Positions 19,283 to 25,687 of a stretch of DNA of 43,112 nt are shown here, one piece after another (within the stretch, counting starts at the first letter, position 1; each line of letters starts with the position of its first letter). The DNA comes from a virus. Both the position numbers and the translations under genes were made by a program. The stretch covers positions 1 to 43,112 of IMG/VR virus record IMGVR_UViG_3300030419_007499. One strand, 5' to 3'. The notes below the pieces were generated by a model. That model worked only from the letters and a program-made list of their open reading frames with translations. It did not search any database and was not told the DNA's origin.

Positions 19283-19677
19283 TCAAGCGATATTTTTACG
19301 TTTTTATTTTCGTATGTAGTCTTTTTGTCTGCGACATGCTTAACTCCATGTTTCTTTTCATAATTTTTAAAGTATTTTTGTTTAACTGGGTCTACTCCTC
19401 CGTTTGACTGAGCTCGTTTTTCACTAAGTTCTTTGCTATAATCTAGCATATCGCCAACACTGCCTTTCATTTTGCCCGTGCGCTCCACAAATTCATTTTG
19501 ACTGTATGGATCTAGCTTTGTGGCAGTCGAATTTCTCATACTTATTTGCGGTGCTTCATATACGCGTTCCCAGCAGTCTTCGTCTCCGTTTTTGCCGCGG
19601 TAGGGAGCATAATTTTTCATGCTCATTTCTACTTCTACGTATTCTTCAGTTTCTGTGTTGTAAAATAAATAAATCAT
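19279..19677 (-). CDS. FmdB-like phage protein lacking the zinc-ribbon cysteines, 132 aa
   Basis: The N-terminus (MIYLFYNTETEEYVEVEMSM, then WERVYEAPQIS) follows the layout of FmdB-family zinc-ribbon proteins, in which a CxxC pair lies in the first strand turn and a second pair just before the ERV segment. Here only one Cys remains (in DEDCWERV), so zinc binding is unlikely. The C-terminal part (GSVGDMLDYSKELSEKRA, then GGVDPVKQKYFKNYEKK) is a helical segment I recall from marine phage proteins of this type. Role unknown; it could be a structural or regulatory small protein. It overlaps the upstream glycosyltransferase gene by 4 bp and its stop overlaps the convergent + strand stop. Confidence 0.6.
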   Translation of the reverse strand: MIYLFYNTETEEYVEVEMSMKNYAPYRGKNGDEDCWERVYEAPQISMRNSTATKLDPYSQNEFVERTGKMKGSVGDMLDYSKELSEKRAQSNGGVDPVKQKYFKNYEKKHGVKHVADKKTTYENKNVKISLD

Positions 19678-20351
19678 GGTAATAGTATTTCTGTTTTTTC
19701 GTGACCCACTATAATATTTGGATCTATATAAGTTTCAAAGCCCTTTTCAGCTGCTCTATGCATAAACCCGCAGTCTGTGGTGGTCATTTCGTATATTCCG
19801 TCTTCATCAAACCATGTAGGCTGTACCCATGGATATTCTAAAGATTCAAACACTCCTTTTTTAACTAATAACCAACCAAAACCAGTATACGAAACTTTAA
19901 ATATGTCCTTTCTATTAGCTACACTTTCGGGAGTTAAAAATTTAAAATAACCGTTTTGTTTAAAAAAATCTTTATCCCAGTCTTCTACTGTTGCAAAATA
20001 TTGTCCTCCTTGCATTAAATATAGTCCAGACAGTATATCAACATTTGTTTCTTGGGCTTTTTTTAAAAGATTAAAAAAATCACTAGGATTGAATACTTGA
20101 TCGCTATCAATCCACATTAAGTAATCATAATCAACTTTGCCTTGGAATGGTTTTTGGTTTTTTCCTCCTCTTGAGCTTCCGCCAAGACACGCATTGCATA
20201 CAAAGTATCTGTTAACGTGATATTTTTGAGATAGTCCCCATTGTATGTTGTGCTTTGGCATTTCAACAAGCAAATCAGTCCAGCTTGTTAAAAAATTATT
20301 AGTAAAGCTTCGACCTGGTAAACAAAAAATTACTTTAGTTTTTTTACTCAC
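19674..20351 (-). CDS. GT-A type glycosyltransferase, 225 aa
   Basis: The fold pattern is GT-A (glycosyltransferase family 2-like). An N-terminal strand (KVIFCLPGRSFTNNFLTSW) leads to the metal/nucleotide-sugar site YDYLMWIDSDQVF (D-x-D near residue 82), then DILSGLYLMQGG, a central acceptor region and TTTDCGFMHRAAEKGFETYIDP near the C-terminus, where such enzymes carry the catalytic acid. Short phage enzymes of this type with YLMWIDSD are familiar in marine myophages. No membrane segment, so probably soluble and cytoplasmic. It overlaps both neighbours by 4 bp (ATGA-type junctions), so the three genes are probably co-translated. Donor and acceptor unknown; it may add sugar to a virion protein or to DNA. 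Confidence 0.75.
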   Translation of the reverse strand: MSKKTKVIFCLPGRSFTNNFLTSWTDLLVEMPKHNIQWGLSQKYHVNRYFVCNACLGGSSRGGKNQKPFQGKVDYDYLMWIDSDQVFNPSDFFNLLKKAQETNVDILSGLYLMQGGQYFATVEDWDKDFFKQNGYFKFLTPESVANRKDIFKVSYTGFGWLLVKKGVFESLEYPWVQPTWFDEDGIYEMTTTDCGFMHRAAEKGFETYIDPNIIVGHEKTEILLP

Positions 20352-20617
20352 AAAATATCTTCTATGTCATCAAGCTCTTTTTCAAGTTTGTCGAAGTGTT
20401 CTTGCTCTATCTCTGTCCTTAGTAACACTTCTTTCATCTGTGCAATTATGTCTTTTACGTTGCTTTTAGACTCTGGTAACCACGTGTATTTTGAATAATA
20501 TTCTAATTTGTCCTCTAAGTCGGAAAAGCGTTCTCTGTAAAAGTCAATGCTTTCTTGGACAAGATCAAACTTTTCTGTTATTTTTTTTATTTTTTGATAT
20601 ATTTCGTCGTCAGTCAT
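20348..20617 (-). CDS. Small coiled-coil protein, 89 aa
   Basis: Start chosen at ATG 20617 (MTDDEIYQKIKKITEK). A longer reading would start at GTG 20638, but that lies inside the terminator hairpin and would add only seven residues. The protein is highly charged (Lys/Glu/Asp-rich), has heptad-like hydrophobic spacing for most of its length and ends KLEKELDDIEDIL, so a long coiled coil is likely. No catalytic motif, signal peptide or membrane helix. Its stop overlaps the start of the downstream glycosyltransferase gene. Function unknown; a scaffold or dimeric accessory protein is possible. Confidence 0.6.
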   Translation of the reverse strand: MTDDEIYQKIKKITEKFDLVQESIDFYRERFSDLEDKLEYYSKYTWLPESKSNVKDIIAQMKEVLLRTEIEQEHFDKLEKELDDIEDIL

Positions 20618-20622
20618 TTTAT

Positions 20623-20657
20623 AAAAAAACCCGCACACTTTTTAGGTATGCGGGTTT
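20623..20657 (-). terminator. Rho-independent terminator
   Basis: Perfect 9-bp inverted repeat AAACCCGCA (20627-20635) and TGCGGGTTT (20649-20657) with a 13-nt loop. Read on the - strand the stem is followed by a run of seven T (20629-20623). It lies 22 bp after the stop of the secreted-protein gene at 20679. There is no T-run on the + strand, so it acts on leftward transcription. Confidence 0.85.
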
Positions 20658-20678
20658 ATGCTGTGTCCACCTTATACC

Positions 20679-21026
20679 TTACTTTTTGGACTTTTTCGTC
20701 TTCTTAGATTTGGATCCAGCTGCTTTAACTCCGTGAGCTCCAACGCTAACTTTAGCGCTTTTTACGCCAACTACGGCGTGTGGAAATGGAACGTTAACTG
20801 CAAAAAAAGGAATCTTGAAACCTACGCTTTTGGTTGATAGATTTGCGTCAACTCCTGTTCCTGCTTTTGTTCCTAGAGTTAAAGACGGGATTGGCCATGT
20901 AACCTTTTGGCCTAGTACTGTTGCTGTCGGGGCAGGTTTAATGCCTGCTCCAAACAATTCCGCTCTGGCGCTAGTGGTTACTAGTGCAAAGCATGCTGCC
21001 GCTGTAAGAATAATTAATTTCTTCAT
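20679..21026 (-). CDS. Small secreted Lys-rich protein, 115 aa
   Basis: A clear Sec signal peptide: MKK, hydrophobic core LIILTAAACFALVTT, then SARA before ELF (AxA cleavage near residue 22). The mature part, about 93 residues, is rich in Val, Gly, Ala and Lys, with no Cys after cleavage, several short beta-like stretches (VTWPIPSLTLG, VGFKIPFFAVNVPFP, AKVSVGAHGVKA) and a strongly basic tail (SKSKKTKKSKK). No family recognised. Export in a phage suggests an envelope-acting role such as superinfection exclusion, envelope binding or lysis support. The basic tail could bind anionic LPS, nucleic acid or peptidoglycan. A -10-like TATAAT lies upstream and a terminator directly follows, so it may be an independent transcription unit. 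Confidence 0.65.
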   Translation of the reverse strand: MKKLIILTAAACFALVTTSARAELFGAGIKPAPTATVLGQKVTWPIPSLTLGTKAGTGVDANLSTKSVGFKIPFFAVNVPFPHAVVGVKSAKVSVGAHGVKAAGSKSKKTKKSKK

Positions 21027-21044
21027 GGTTATATTATTACACTA

Positions 21045-21050
21045 ATTATA
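21045..21050 (-). promoter_or_regulatory. Possible -10 element for the secreted-protein gene
   Basis: TATAAT on the - strand, 18 bp before the ATG at 21026. The region 17 bp further upstream (TAGAAA) is a poor -35, so this is only a weak promoter candidate in A+T-rich DNA. Confidence 0.3.
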
Positions 21051-21051
21051 C

Positions 21052-21441
21052 CTATTGAACCTTGATTTTTCTAGGTTTTGATATTTCTTTTTTAGGTAAC
21101 GTTAGTGTTAAAATTCCGTATTCTAGATTAGCTGTAATAGAGTTCGTGTCTACGTCGCTTTTTATAGAAAAAGTATTTTTATAGGCTGTTTTACCTTCTT
21201 TTTCGGCGTTAACAGTAAGAGAATTATTATTCACTTCTAGCTTAATGTCTCCTTTTTTGTATCCAGGTAGCTCGATTGATACTGTATAAACGTCTCCACT
21301 GTCTTTAACGTCTGTGATTCTGCGTTCATCGTCAAAAACTTTGCCGAATGTTGTAAAGAAATCCTTAAAAGGATCGTAATTTTCATTGTCTATTAAAAAC
21401 ATATTTCTAATTGGGTTTAAGTGTCTTGTTAAAGTACTCAT
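21052..21441 (-). CDS. Small heat shock protein Hsp20 (alpha-crystallin family), 129 aa
   Basis: An ATP-independent holdase chaperone of the IbpA/Hsp20 family. An N-terminal arm (NPIRNMFLIDNENYDPFKDFF) is followed by the alpha-crystallin domain: YTVSIELPGYKKGDIKLEV, then NNNSLTVNAEK, and the conserved strand ANLEYGILTLTLPK. The C-terminal extension contains KPRKIKV, an I-x-V type motif that docks subunits into oligomers. Start set at ATG 21441; a longer frame would need TTG at 21459 and adds six residues. Hsp20 genes are common in T4-like cyanophages and marine myophages, where a role in virion or scaffold folding is suspected. It sits between a glycosyltransferase and the secreted-protein gene, with an 81-bp leader upstream. 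Confidence 0.9.
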   Translation of the reverse strand: MSTLTRHLNPIRNMFLIDNENYDPFKDFFTTFGKVFDDERRITDVKDSGDVYTVSIELPGYKKGDIKLEVNNNSLTVNAEKEGKTAYKNTFSIKSDVDTNSITANLEYGILTLTLPKKEISKPRKIKVQ

Positions 21442-21468
21442 GCTTTTATTAAAGCACAAACCGTGCCA
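21442..21468 (-). promoter_or_regulatory. Structured leader of hsp20 (hairpins; sigma54-like sequence)
   Basis: Directly before the ATG the - strand reads GCTTTAATAAAAGC (21455-21442), a 5-bp stem with a 4-nt loop. It overlaps a second inverted repeat GCAC/GTGC (21466-21454). The same bases contain TGGCACG-N4-GTGCT (21468-21453), one mismatch from the sigma54 -24/-12 consensus with correct GG-N10-GC spacing. That promoter would give almost no leader, so chance is likely. A small temperature-sensitive hairpin is a second, unproven reading. Confidence 0.25.
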
Positions 21469-21522
21469 ACTTCGATTTTGAGTATTTACACTGTGTTTTT
21501 TGATTATTAGTCCCAGGTAGGG

Positions 21523-22638
21523 TCAAGGTGTCTCACTAGGTGTGACATCTTGTGTGTCAGATTGTATCACTTCAAGGATTTTGTTTAAGCTTTTTTCGTA
21601 AGTAAATTCTTCTTGAAGTTTTAAACCTTCTGTATTCTCTGTTCCGACTTTTTCTTCAGCGGATTCCATTGCTGAAACGAGTTCATCGGTATCAAAGGTA
21701 TAAATATTCCCTTGATTAAATGGCCCACCTTGATTAAAGAATATTCCGTCTGCCGCTAATTCTTTACCGTTAGGTTCTAGGATTATTGAATTTTTTTCAT
21801 TCGCCCAATCTTTGTGTGATGAGCAGTTTAACACTATGCTCCACTTTCCTAGCGCTGTGGCATTGAAGCTTGGGAGATTCCAGCCTTCTGCTCCACTACA
21901 CCCACTAAGGTCGATTTGGATTGCGTTCATTAAATCATTTACTTCACCATTGGTTTTTAAGTATGGTAAAAAGTTTACGTTCCCAACTCTCTGGTCACCA
22001 AGGGTTTGTTGAATGACTTGCTGCATTTGTTCTCCTTTCATAAAAGGATTTACTACTAAGCAAGATAATTGATATTTATAATTGTTTCCATATTTCTTAA
22101 TCCAAGCTTTGATAATCTCAGAAGTATGTTTTCTTTTTTCAAACTTTCCAATTAATCCAAAATGGATTTTGTCTTTTAAGTACTCTTTATCTGTTTTATG
22201 AAAATCAGAGTCAAAGCCAAGTGGAACACTTTCCACATTATCACAATCAAAAAGTTTAAAAGACTTTCTAGCATAAGTGCTGCTAAAAATAGTTTTGTCT
22301 TGTAGTTTTACTATATTTTTTTCAACTTCAGTTGGAGAGTCTAGCTCATAAAAAGTATAAAGGTATTGCCTTGGTGTGATTCTTTTTTCTGCTCCGTTAA
22401 TGTGCCAAAATTTAAGCGTGGGAGTGTCTTTGTCGAGTTTTTTAAATCGATCATCTGATATAGATTGAAGCCATTTAAGAAAATCTTTATCTAGTTTATT
22501 AAAAGCTTCCAGATCCGCCTGTTCCCCAATGGGGAACAAGGCGATATCCATTTGCTTTTTATACATTTCTCGCAAAAAGTTTACAGAAACATTTCCGAAA
22601 CTTAGCGAGTTAATGGGCGCTTCGACTACTAATTTCAT
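21523..22638 (-). CDS. GT-B type glycosyltransferase (family 1/4-like), 371 aa
   Basis: Two-domain GT-B layout. The N-terminal half has MKLVVEAPINSLSFGNVSVNFL and a Rossmann-like region up to KTIFSSTYARKSF and VPLGFDSDFH. The C-terminal half begins HFGLIGKFEKRKH, followed by FLPYLKTNGEVNDLMNAIQ and the donor-site segment SGCSGAEGWNLPSFNATALGK, where family 4 enzymes carry the E-x7-E nucleotide-sugar motif. The tail (QSDTQDVTPSETP) is low-complexity. Soluble. Its ATG shares one base with the stop of ssb (TAATG), so translation is coupled. It probably acts together with the other phage glycosyltransferases; donor and acceptor are unknown. Confidence 0.75.
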   Translation of the reverse strand: MKLVVEAPINSLSFGNVSVNFLREMYKKQMDIALFPIGEQADLEAFNKLDKDFLKWLQSISDDRFKKLDKDTPTLKFWHINGAEKRITPRQYLYTFYELDSPTEVEKNIVKLQDKTIFSSTYARKSFKLFDCDNVESVPLGFDSDFHKTDKEYLKDKIHFGLIGKFEKRKHTSEIIKAWIKKYGNNYKYQLSCLVVNPFMKGEQMQQVIQQTLGDQRVGNVNFLPYLKTNGEVNDLMNAIQIDLSGCSGAEGWNLPSFNATALGKWSIVLNCSSHKDWANEKNSIILEPNGKELAADGIFFNQGGPFNQGNIYTFDTDELVSAMESAEEKVGTENTEGLKLQEEFTYEKSLNKILEVIQSDTQDVTPSETP

Positions 22639-23066
22639 TAAAATGGAACGGAGTCGAATTCTTCAACCTCTTCTTCAACTTGAGATCGATTCTTTTGGGT
22701 TTTAGAGTTAACTTTAGGCATTGTGGTTGATCCTTGGTCGCTTTCGCCGCCTTCGTTAACTGGACTTAGAAACTGTACTGAGTTAGCAACAACATAAACT
22801 TTGCTGCGGGTATCTCCGTCTTTATTAGTCCAAGTGTTAGTCTTAAGTCTGCCTTCGACTAAAACTCTCTTGCCTTTAGTTAAGTACTTCGAGCAATTTT
22901 CTCCTACTTTGCCCCAAGCTTGAACGTCTGCAAAAAATACTTCGTCCTTGCTTAATGGGTTGTTTACTGCTACAGCTAGGTTAGTAACTGAGTCTCCCGA
23001 ATCATTCACGGGCTTGGTTTCTGGGTCTCTTGTAAGGTTTCCTACACAGATATATTTATTATACAT
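22638..23066 (-). CDS. ssb: Single-stranded DNA-binding protein, bacterial SSB type, 142 aa
   Basis: An OB-fold protein that coats ssDNA during replication and recombination. Residues 1-105 follow the bacterial SSB pattern: YNKYICVGNLTRDPETK, FFADVQAWGKVGENCSKYL, KGKRVLVEGRLKTNTWTNKDG, and a strand ending VQFLSP. A disordered Gly/Ser/Gln/Glu linker leads to the acidic tip EEFDSVPF, the variant of DDDIPF that recruits partner proteins. This is not the gp32 type used by T4. It overlaps the sigma-factor gene by 8 bp and the downstream glycosyltransferase gene by 1 bp. Confidence 0.92.
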   Translation of the reverse strand: MYNKYICVGNLTRDPETKPVNDSGDSVTNLAVAVNNPLSKDEVFFADVQAWGKVGENCSKYLTKGKRVLVEGRLKTNTWTNKDGDTRSKVYVVANSVQFLSPVNEGGESDQGSTTMPKVNSKTQKNRSQVEEEVEEFDSVPF

Positions 23067-23664
23067 AATCTTTATCCTTTAGTTCTATTTTAAATTTTTC
23101 TATCGCAGAGTTATGGATGTTTATACAGCCTTGTATGCTCATCTCAAGCTCTTCGCTTATTTTTTTCCACGGCATTACTTTATTCTTTTCTCCAGTAATA
23201 TATCTCATTTCAAATATTTTTTCAACTCGTTTATCTTTATGTTTTTTCGAAAACTTTATCGCCTCAGAGAAAATCTCAAAATCTTCTTTTTGGAACTTTT
23301 CGTTTTTTGACCGCAGAATATCTGTTTCTTTAATATCGTCGATATTGACTTGCGATTCTTTTTTTCTTTTGTTGTTCCTGTTTAAGCAAATCCATTTTGT
23401 TTCATTACCTAAGAATGTCGGGAACTTTGTTCCTTTATCACTTTTATACTTAAGTGCCGCTTGGTAGATATTATAGTCTTTTTCATCTATCAAGTCAAGC
23501 TTATTTGTTGTGCTTGCGCTTTGGGTGTACTTATTAACTATATCTAAGTAGATTCCTGTGTGCCTGTCAATCAATTCTTGTAAAGAAAAATCTGCTTCTT
23601 TGTCTTCTTGGATATTGTTGACTAGTTGATAGTCTTCTAAATTGTTAATTTTTTCTGACTTCAT
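23059..23664 (-). CDS. Phage RNA polymerase sigma factor (sigma70-like regions 2 and 4), 201 aa
   Basis: Residues about 29-102 resemble sigma region 2: LIDRHTGIYLDIVNKY, then YNIYQAALKYKSDKGTKFPTF and WICLNRNNKRKK (core binding, -10 recognition). Residues about 147-193 resemble region 4.2 with a helix-turn-helix: KIFEMRYI, then WKKISEELEMSIQGCINIHNSAIEKFK. The linker between is short and charged. At about 200 residues it is the size of group 4 sigma factors and of T4 gp55, the late sigma, and it may direct host polymerase to phage late promoters. It overlaps the dNMP kinase gene by 20 bp and ssb by 8 bp, so the three form one co-translated block. The promoter it reads cannot be settled here. 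Confidence 0.75.
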   Translation of the reverse strand: MKSEKINNLEDYQLVNNIQEDKEADFSLQELIDRHTGIYLDIVNKYTQSASTTNKLDLIDEKDYNIYQAALKYKSDKGTKFPTFLGNETKWICLNRNNKRKKESQVNIDDIKETDILRSKNEKFQKEDFEIFSEAIKFSKKHKDKRVEKIFEMRYITGEKNKVMPWKKISEELEMSIQGCINIHNSAIEKFKIELKDKDYV

Positions 23665-24208
23665 TTATAAAATTTTTTACTACGTTTTCTTGTTCGTCTG
23701 CTTGATCTTTTGTATAAGATTTCCAGTCTATTGGAAAATCTGAAGCTTCCCTTAAAAGTCCATCATTATGTTCTTCATTCTTATCAGCAGGAACTATGCC
23801 GTCTCTTTGTAGGTGGATCAATATTCCTCCGTTTCTTTTTAACCAAGAAGCTTCATTGACGAACCTAATGTCGCAAACGGCCGATATTATACCATGATTG
23901 TTGTTAATGTCAATAGTTTTTTGTAGCTTTTTAATCCAATATTCTGGATCTTTTTTTCTCATTAAATCTGTGCCGTAGCATATTAGTAGCGGCCTAATGA
24001 AGTTTTTTTCTTTTGGGTCTTCGGTAAAGGCAGAAATATCAAATTTTTGAGTCAAAAATGAGTCTAGGTCGCTTTTTAACTCAAAAGCCAACGATAGCTT
24101 TTTAGCAGAAAGTCCTACGTTTTTTAGCTCTTTTATTAAAATGCTACCAAACGTATCCTTACCAGTCCTTGCGTATCCCGCGATTCCAATTATATTTGGA
24201 AAAATCAT
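23645..24208 (-). CDS. Deoxynucleoside monophosphate kinase, T4 gp1-like, 187 aa
   Basis: Phosphorylates dNMPs to dNDPs for phage DNA synthesis. Walker A is GYARTGKDT at residues 11-19. Later motifs parallel T4 gp1: LLICYGTDLMRKKDPEYWIKK (gp1 has LGTDL...YWVK), VCDIRFVNEASWLKRNGG (gp1 has PDTRQDHEMDAARAMGA) and LIHLQRDG followed by EHNDGLLREASDFP. Start set at ATG 24208 because the P-loop begins at residue 11; the longer frame from 24295 would add 29 hydrophobic residues translated from the promoter region. First gene of the leftward operon. In T4 the enzyme also handles modified dCMP, so the many glycosyltransferases nearby make sugar-modified DNA a question worth asking. Confidence 0.8.
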   Translation of the reverse strand: MIFPNIIGIAGYARTGKDTFGSILIKELKNVGLSAKKLSLAFELKSDLDSFLTQKFDISAFTEDPKEKNFIRPLLICYGTDLMRKKDPEYWIKKLQKTIDINNNHGIISAVCDIRFVNEASWLKRNGGILIHLQRDGIVPADKNEEHNDGLLREASDFPIDWKSYTKDQADEQENVVKNFINEVRKN

Positions 24209-24215
24209 GCATAGG

Positions 24216-24244
24216 ATTATAACACTAATAGGGATTATATTCAA
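24216..24244 (-). promoter_or_regulatory. sigma70-like promoter for the leftward operon
   Basis: On the - strand: TTGAAT (24244-24239), 17-bp spacer, TATAAT (24221-24216), with TG one base before the -10 (extended -10). Predicted transcription start is about 24209-24210, one or two bases before ATG 24208, so the mRNA would be almost leaderless. Confidence 0.65.
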
Positions 24245-24300
24245 GTATAATATTTGGTTGGTTATAATATACTTCCCAGAGAGATAATACTCCAATCAAA

Positions 24301-24341
24301 TAATATTAATAACATCTAATAATATTACCAATCTAATATTA
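24301..24341. repeat. Three TAATATTA palindromes in the divergent control region
   Basis: Exact copies at 24301-24308, 24320-24327 and 24334-24341, between the two divergent promoters. They may be binding sites for a dimeric regulator or an intrinsically bent A+T-rich tract. The surrounding 24209-24425 holds no gene. Confidence 0.5.
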
Positions 24342-24350
24342 ATGTAGGGG

Positions 24351-24384
24351 TCAAAAAAGATCCGTAGTAGAGATCAAAAAAGAT
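24351..24384 (+). repeat. Pair of 11-bp direct repeats upstream of the -35
   Basis: TCAAAAAAGAT at 24351-24361 and again at 24374-24384, a period of 23 bp or about two helical turns. The second copy ends 5 bp before the -35 of the rightward promoter, a typical place for an activator or repressor. The HTH protein encoded just downstream is a candidate binder. Confidence 0.5.
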
Positions 24385-24389
24385 ACTTC

Positions 24390-24418
24390 TTGACTTTGTG
24401 GTGGTCTAAGAATATAAT
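24390..24418 (+). promoter_or_regulatory. Near-consensus sigma70 promoter for the glycan operon
   Basis: TTGACT (24390-24395), 17-bp spacer, TATAAT (24413-24418): 11 of 12 bases match consensus. Predicted start is about 24425, right at ATG 24426, so the first gene would be leaderless. This is the only promoter-like sequence I see before the right edge of the window. Confidence 0.75.
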
Positions 24419-24425
24419 TCTGCCC

Positions 24426-24689
24426 ATGAACTACTTCATAAAACTTCCAGGAGAAATGGTTGCGGATGTTGTTTCTGGGAACTTAAAAGATTGCGATTTA
24501 AAGGTCTACGCTTACGTAGTCTCTAAGATTGGAAATAAAGACTGTATGTACATGCCTGTAAAGAAAATGTCCGTTGAATTAAATGTCCAAGAAGCTACTA
24601 TTAAAAGAAGTATGTCTAGACTAGAAAAATGTAAGTATATTTCCCGAAGAAGAACTAAAAACTTTAGTCAGACGAAAATTTTAAAATAA
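24426..24689 (+). CDS. Small winged-helix/HTH-like protein, 87 aa
   Basis: Residues about 20-75 fit a winged helix-turn-helix of the kind in the N-terminus of phage replication and regulatory proteins (HTH_36/DnaD-like): LKVYAYVVSKIGNKD, then MPVKKMSVELNVQEATIKRS and MSRLEKCKYISRRR. The N-terminus YFIKLPGEM fits the first strand/helix of such domains, which supports ATG 24426. An in-frame ATG at 24456 has AGGAG only two bases away and is less likely. The basic tail (RRRTKNFSQTKILK) suits DNA contact. First gene of the glycan operon with direct repeats upstream, so it may regulate its own promoter. It could also be a shortened replication protein. Confidence 0.6.
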   Translation: MNYFIKLPGEMVADVVSGNLKDCDLKVYAYVVSKIGNKDCMYMPVKKMSVELNVQEATIKRSMSRLEKCKYISRRRTKNFSQTKILK

Positions 24690-24691
24690 TA

Positions 24692-25687
24692 ATGGACATT
24701 AGTTTTGTAATAATCACTGGAGGCCAAAAGCCAGAACACATAAATCGGCTTCTCAAAAGCATAAAAAAACAAAATATTAAAAATTTTGAATGCATCATTA
24801 TTGGCAACACAAAAGATTTAAAAATAGATTTGTTTTCAATGGGGTTAACAGCTCCGCAATCAAACAAGATTAAAACAATTGAGAACAACGAGGCCGCACA
24901 AAAAGGCGAACTAGGCGTTATGAGAAACACGGGCTGCAGTCACGCCCAGTTTGATCATATAGTGATATTAGATGACGACCTTCTCTTGACAAAAGATTGG
25001 TATAGTAATTTGTTAAAATTTAAAGAAAGCAACCCCGATTTTGATATTGTTACCTGTCAAGTTAGAGTTCCAGATGGTGGAAGATACTGGGATCACGCTT
25101 GCTATCAAAGCCCAAAAAGAGGACATGTAACCTTAGAGGCTAATGAAGATGATGACCATTTATATATGTCTGGAGGCTGCTCTTGGTTAATGAAAAAGCG
25201 TGTTTTTGAAAAAATCCAATACGATTCTTCTGAAATATACAATATGAGCAACTTAAAAGATTACTCAGAGGGTAAGCATAACGAAGATACGTACTTTTCA
25301 AAACGATGCAGAGACTCAGGATTTAAAATAGTACATAACCATGCTTCAGTTTCATTTCACGATGATCCCACATACACAAACTTAGGAAGGTTTGCTAGAC
25401 GAAGGGAAAACGGAAGAACTCAAGAATGGGTCAAGGCAATGGATTTAGATTTTCCGCCAGAAGTTATTGTTCAATTCTCTGCTGCGCTATACAATTCTGG
25501 ATTTCCAGCTGAAGCTGCGGATACACTAAGGATGGGGTTAGAAAGATATATTAAAAACCCCACGCTACAAGACAATTGGCAAAAGCTTTCAGATGCCCAC
25601 GGAGGGCAATTATCTGATTCCAGATGGTCAATGGACGCAGATCCATTGTTTAAAGAAACTTTAAAATGGTTAAAAGATGAGTCGTGA
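24692..25687 (+). CDS. Glycosyltransferase family 2-like, 331 aa
   Basis: Inverting GT-A enzyme by pattern. It has a first strand DISFVIITGGQKPEHINRLLKS, a nucleotide-binding region to IIGNT, then GVMRNTGCSHAQFDHIVILDDDLLL with the metal-binding Asp cluster at residues 94-96. MSGGCSWLMKKRVFE and HNEDTYFSKRCRDSGF follow, with ED as candidate catalytic base. A C-terminal region of about 80 residues after FARRRENG is helical and of unknown role. Soluble. It starts two bases after the HTH gene's stop and overlaps the next gene by 11 bp. Donor and acceptor unknown. Confidence 0.8.
   Translation: MDISFVIITGGQKPEHINRLLKSIKKQNIKNFECIIIGNTKDLKIDLFSMGLTAPQSNKIKTIENNEAAQKGELGVMRNTGCSHAQFDHIVILDDDLLLTKDWYSNLLKFKESNPDFDIVTCQVRVPDGGRYWDHACYQSPKRGHVTLEANEDDDHLYMSGGCSWLMKKRVFEKIQYDSSEIYNMSNLKDYSEGKHNEDTYFSKRCRDSGFKIVHNHASVSFHDDPTYTNLGRFARRRENGRTQEWVKAMDLDFPPEVIVQFSAALYNSGFPAEAADTLRMGLERYIKNPTLQDNWQKLSDAHGGQLSDSRWSMDADPLFKETLKWLKDES

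Noticed and set aside
20618-20638. GTG start giving a 96-residue version of the coiled-coil protein
   Set aside because: It falls within the terminator hairpin and U-tract; ATG 20617 fits better.
24209-24295. N-terminal extension of the dNMP kinase with a hydrophobic stretch (possible membrane anchor)
   Set aside because: It is translated from the promoter region; the P-loop is correctly placed from ATG 24208.
24390-24425. TTG start at 24390 for the HTH protein
   Set aside because: The TTG is the first part of the -35 hexamer TTGACT; ATG 24426 is the natural start.
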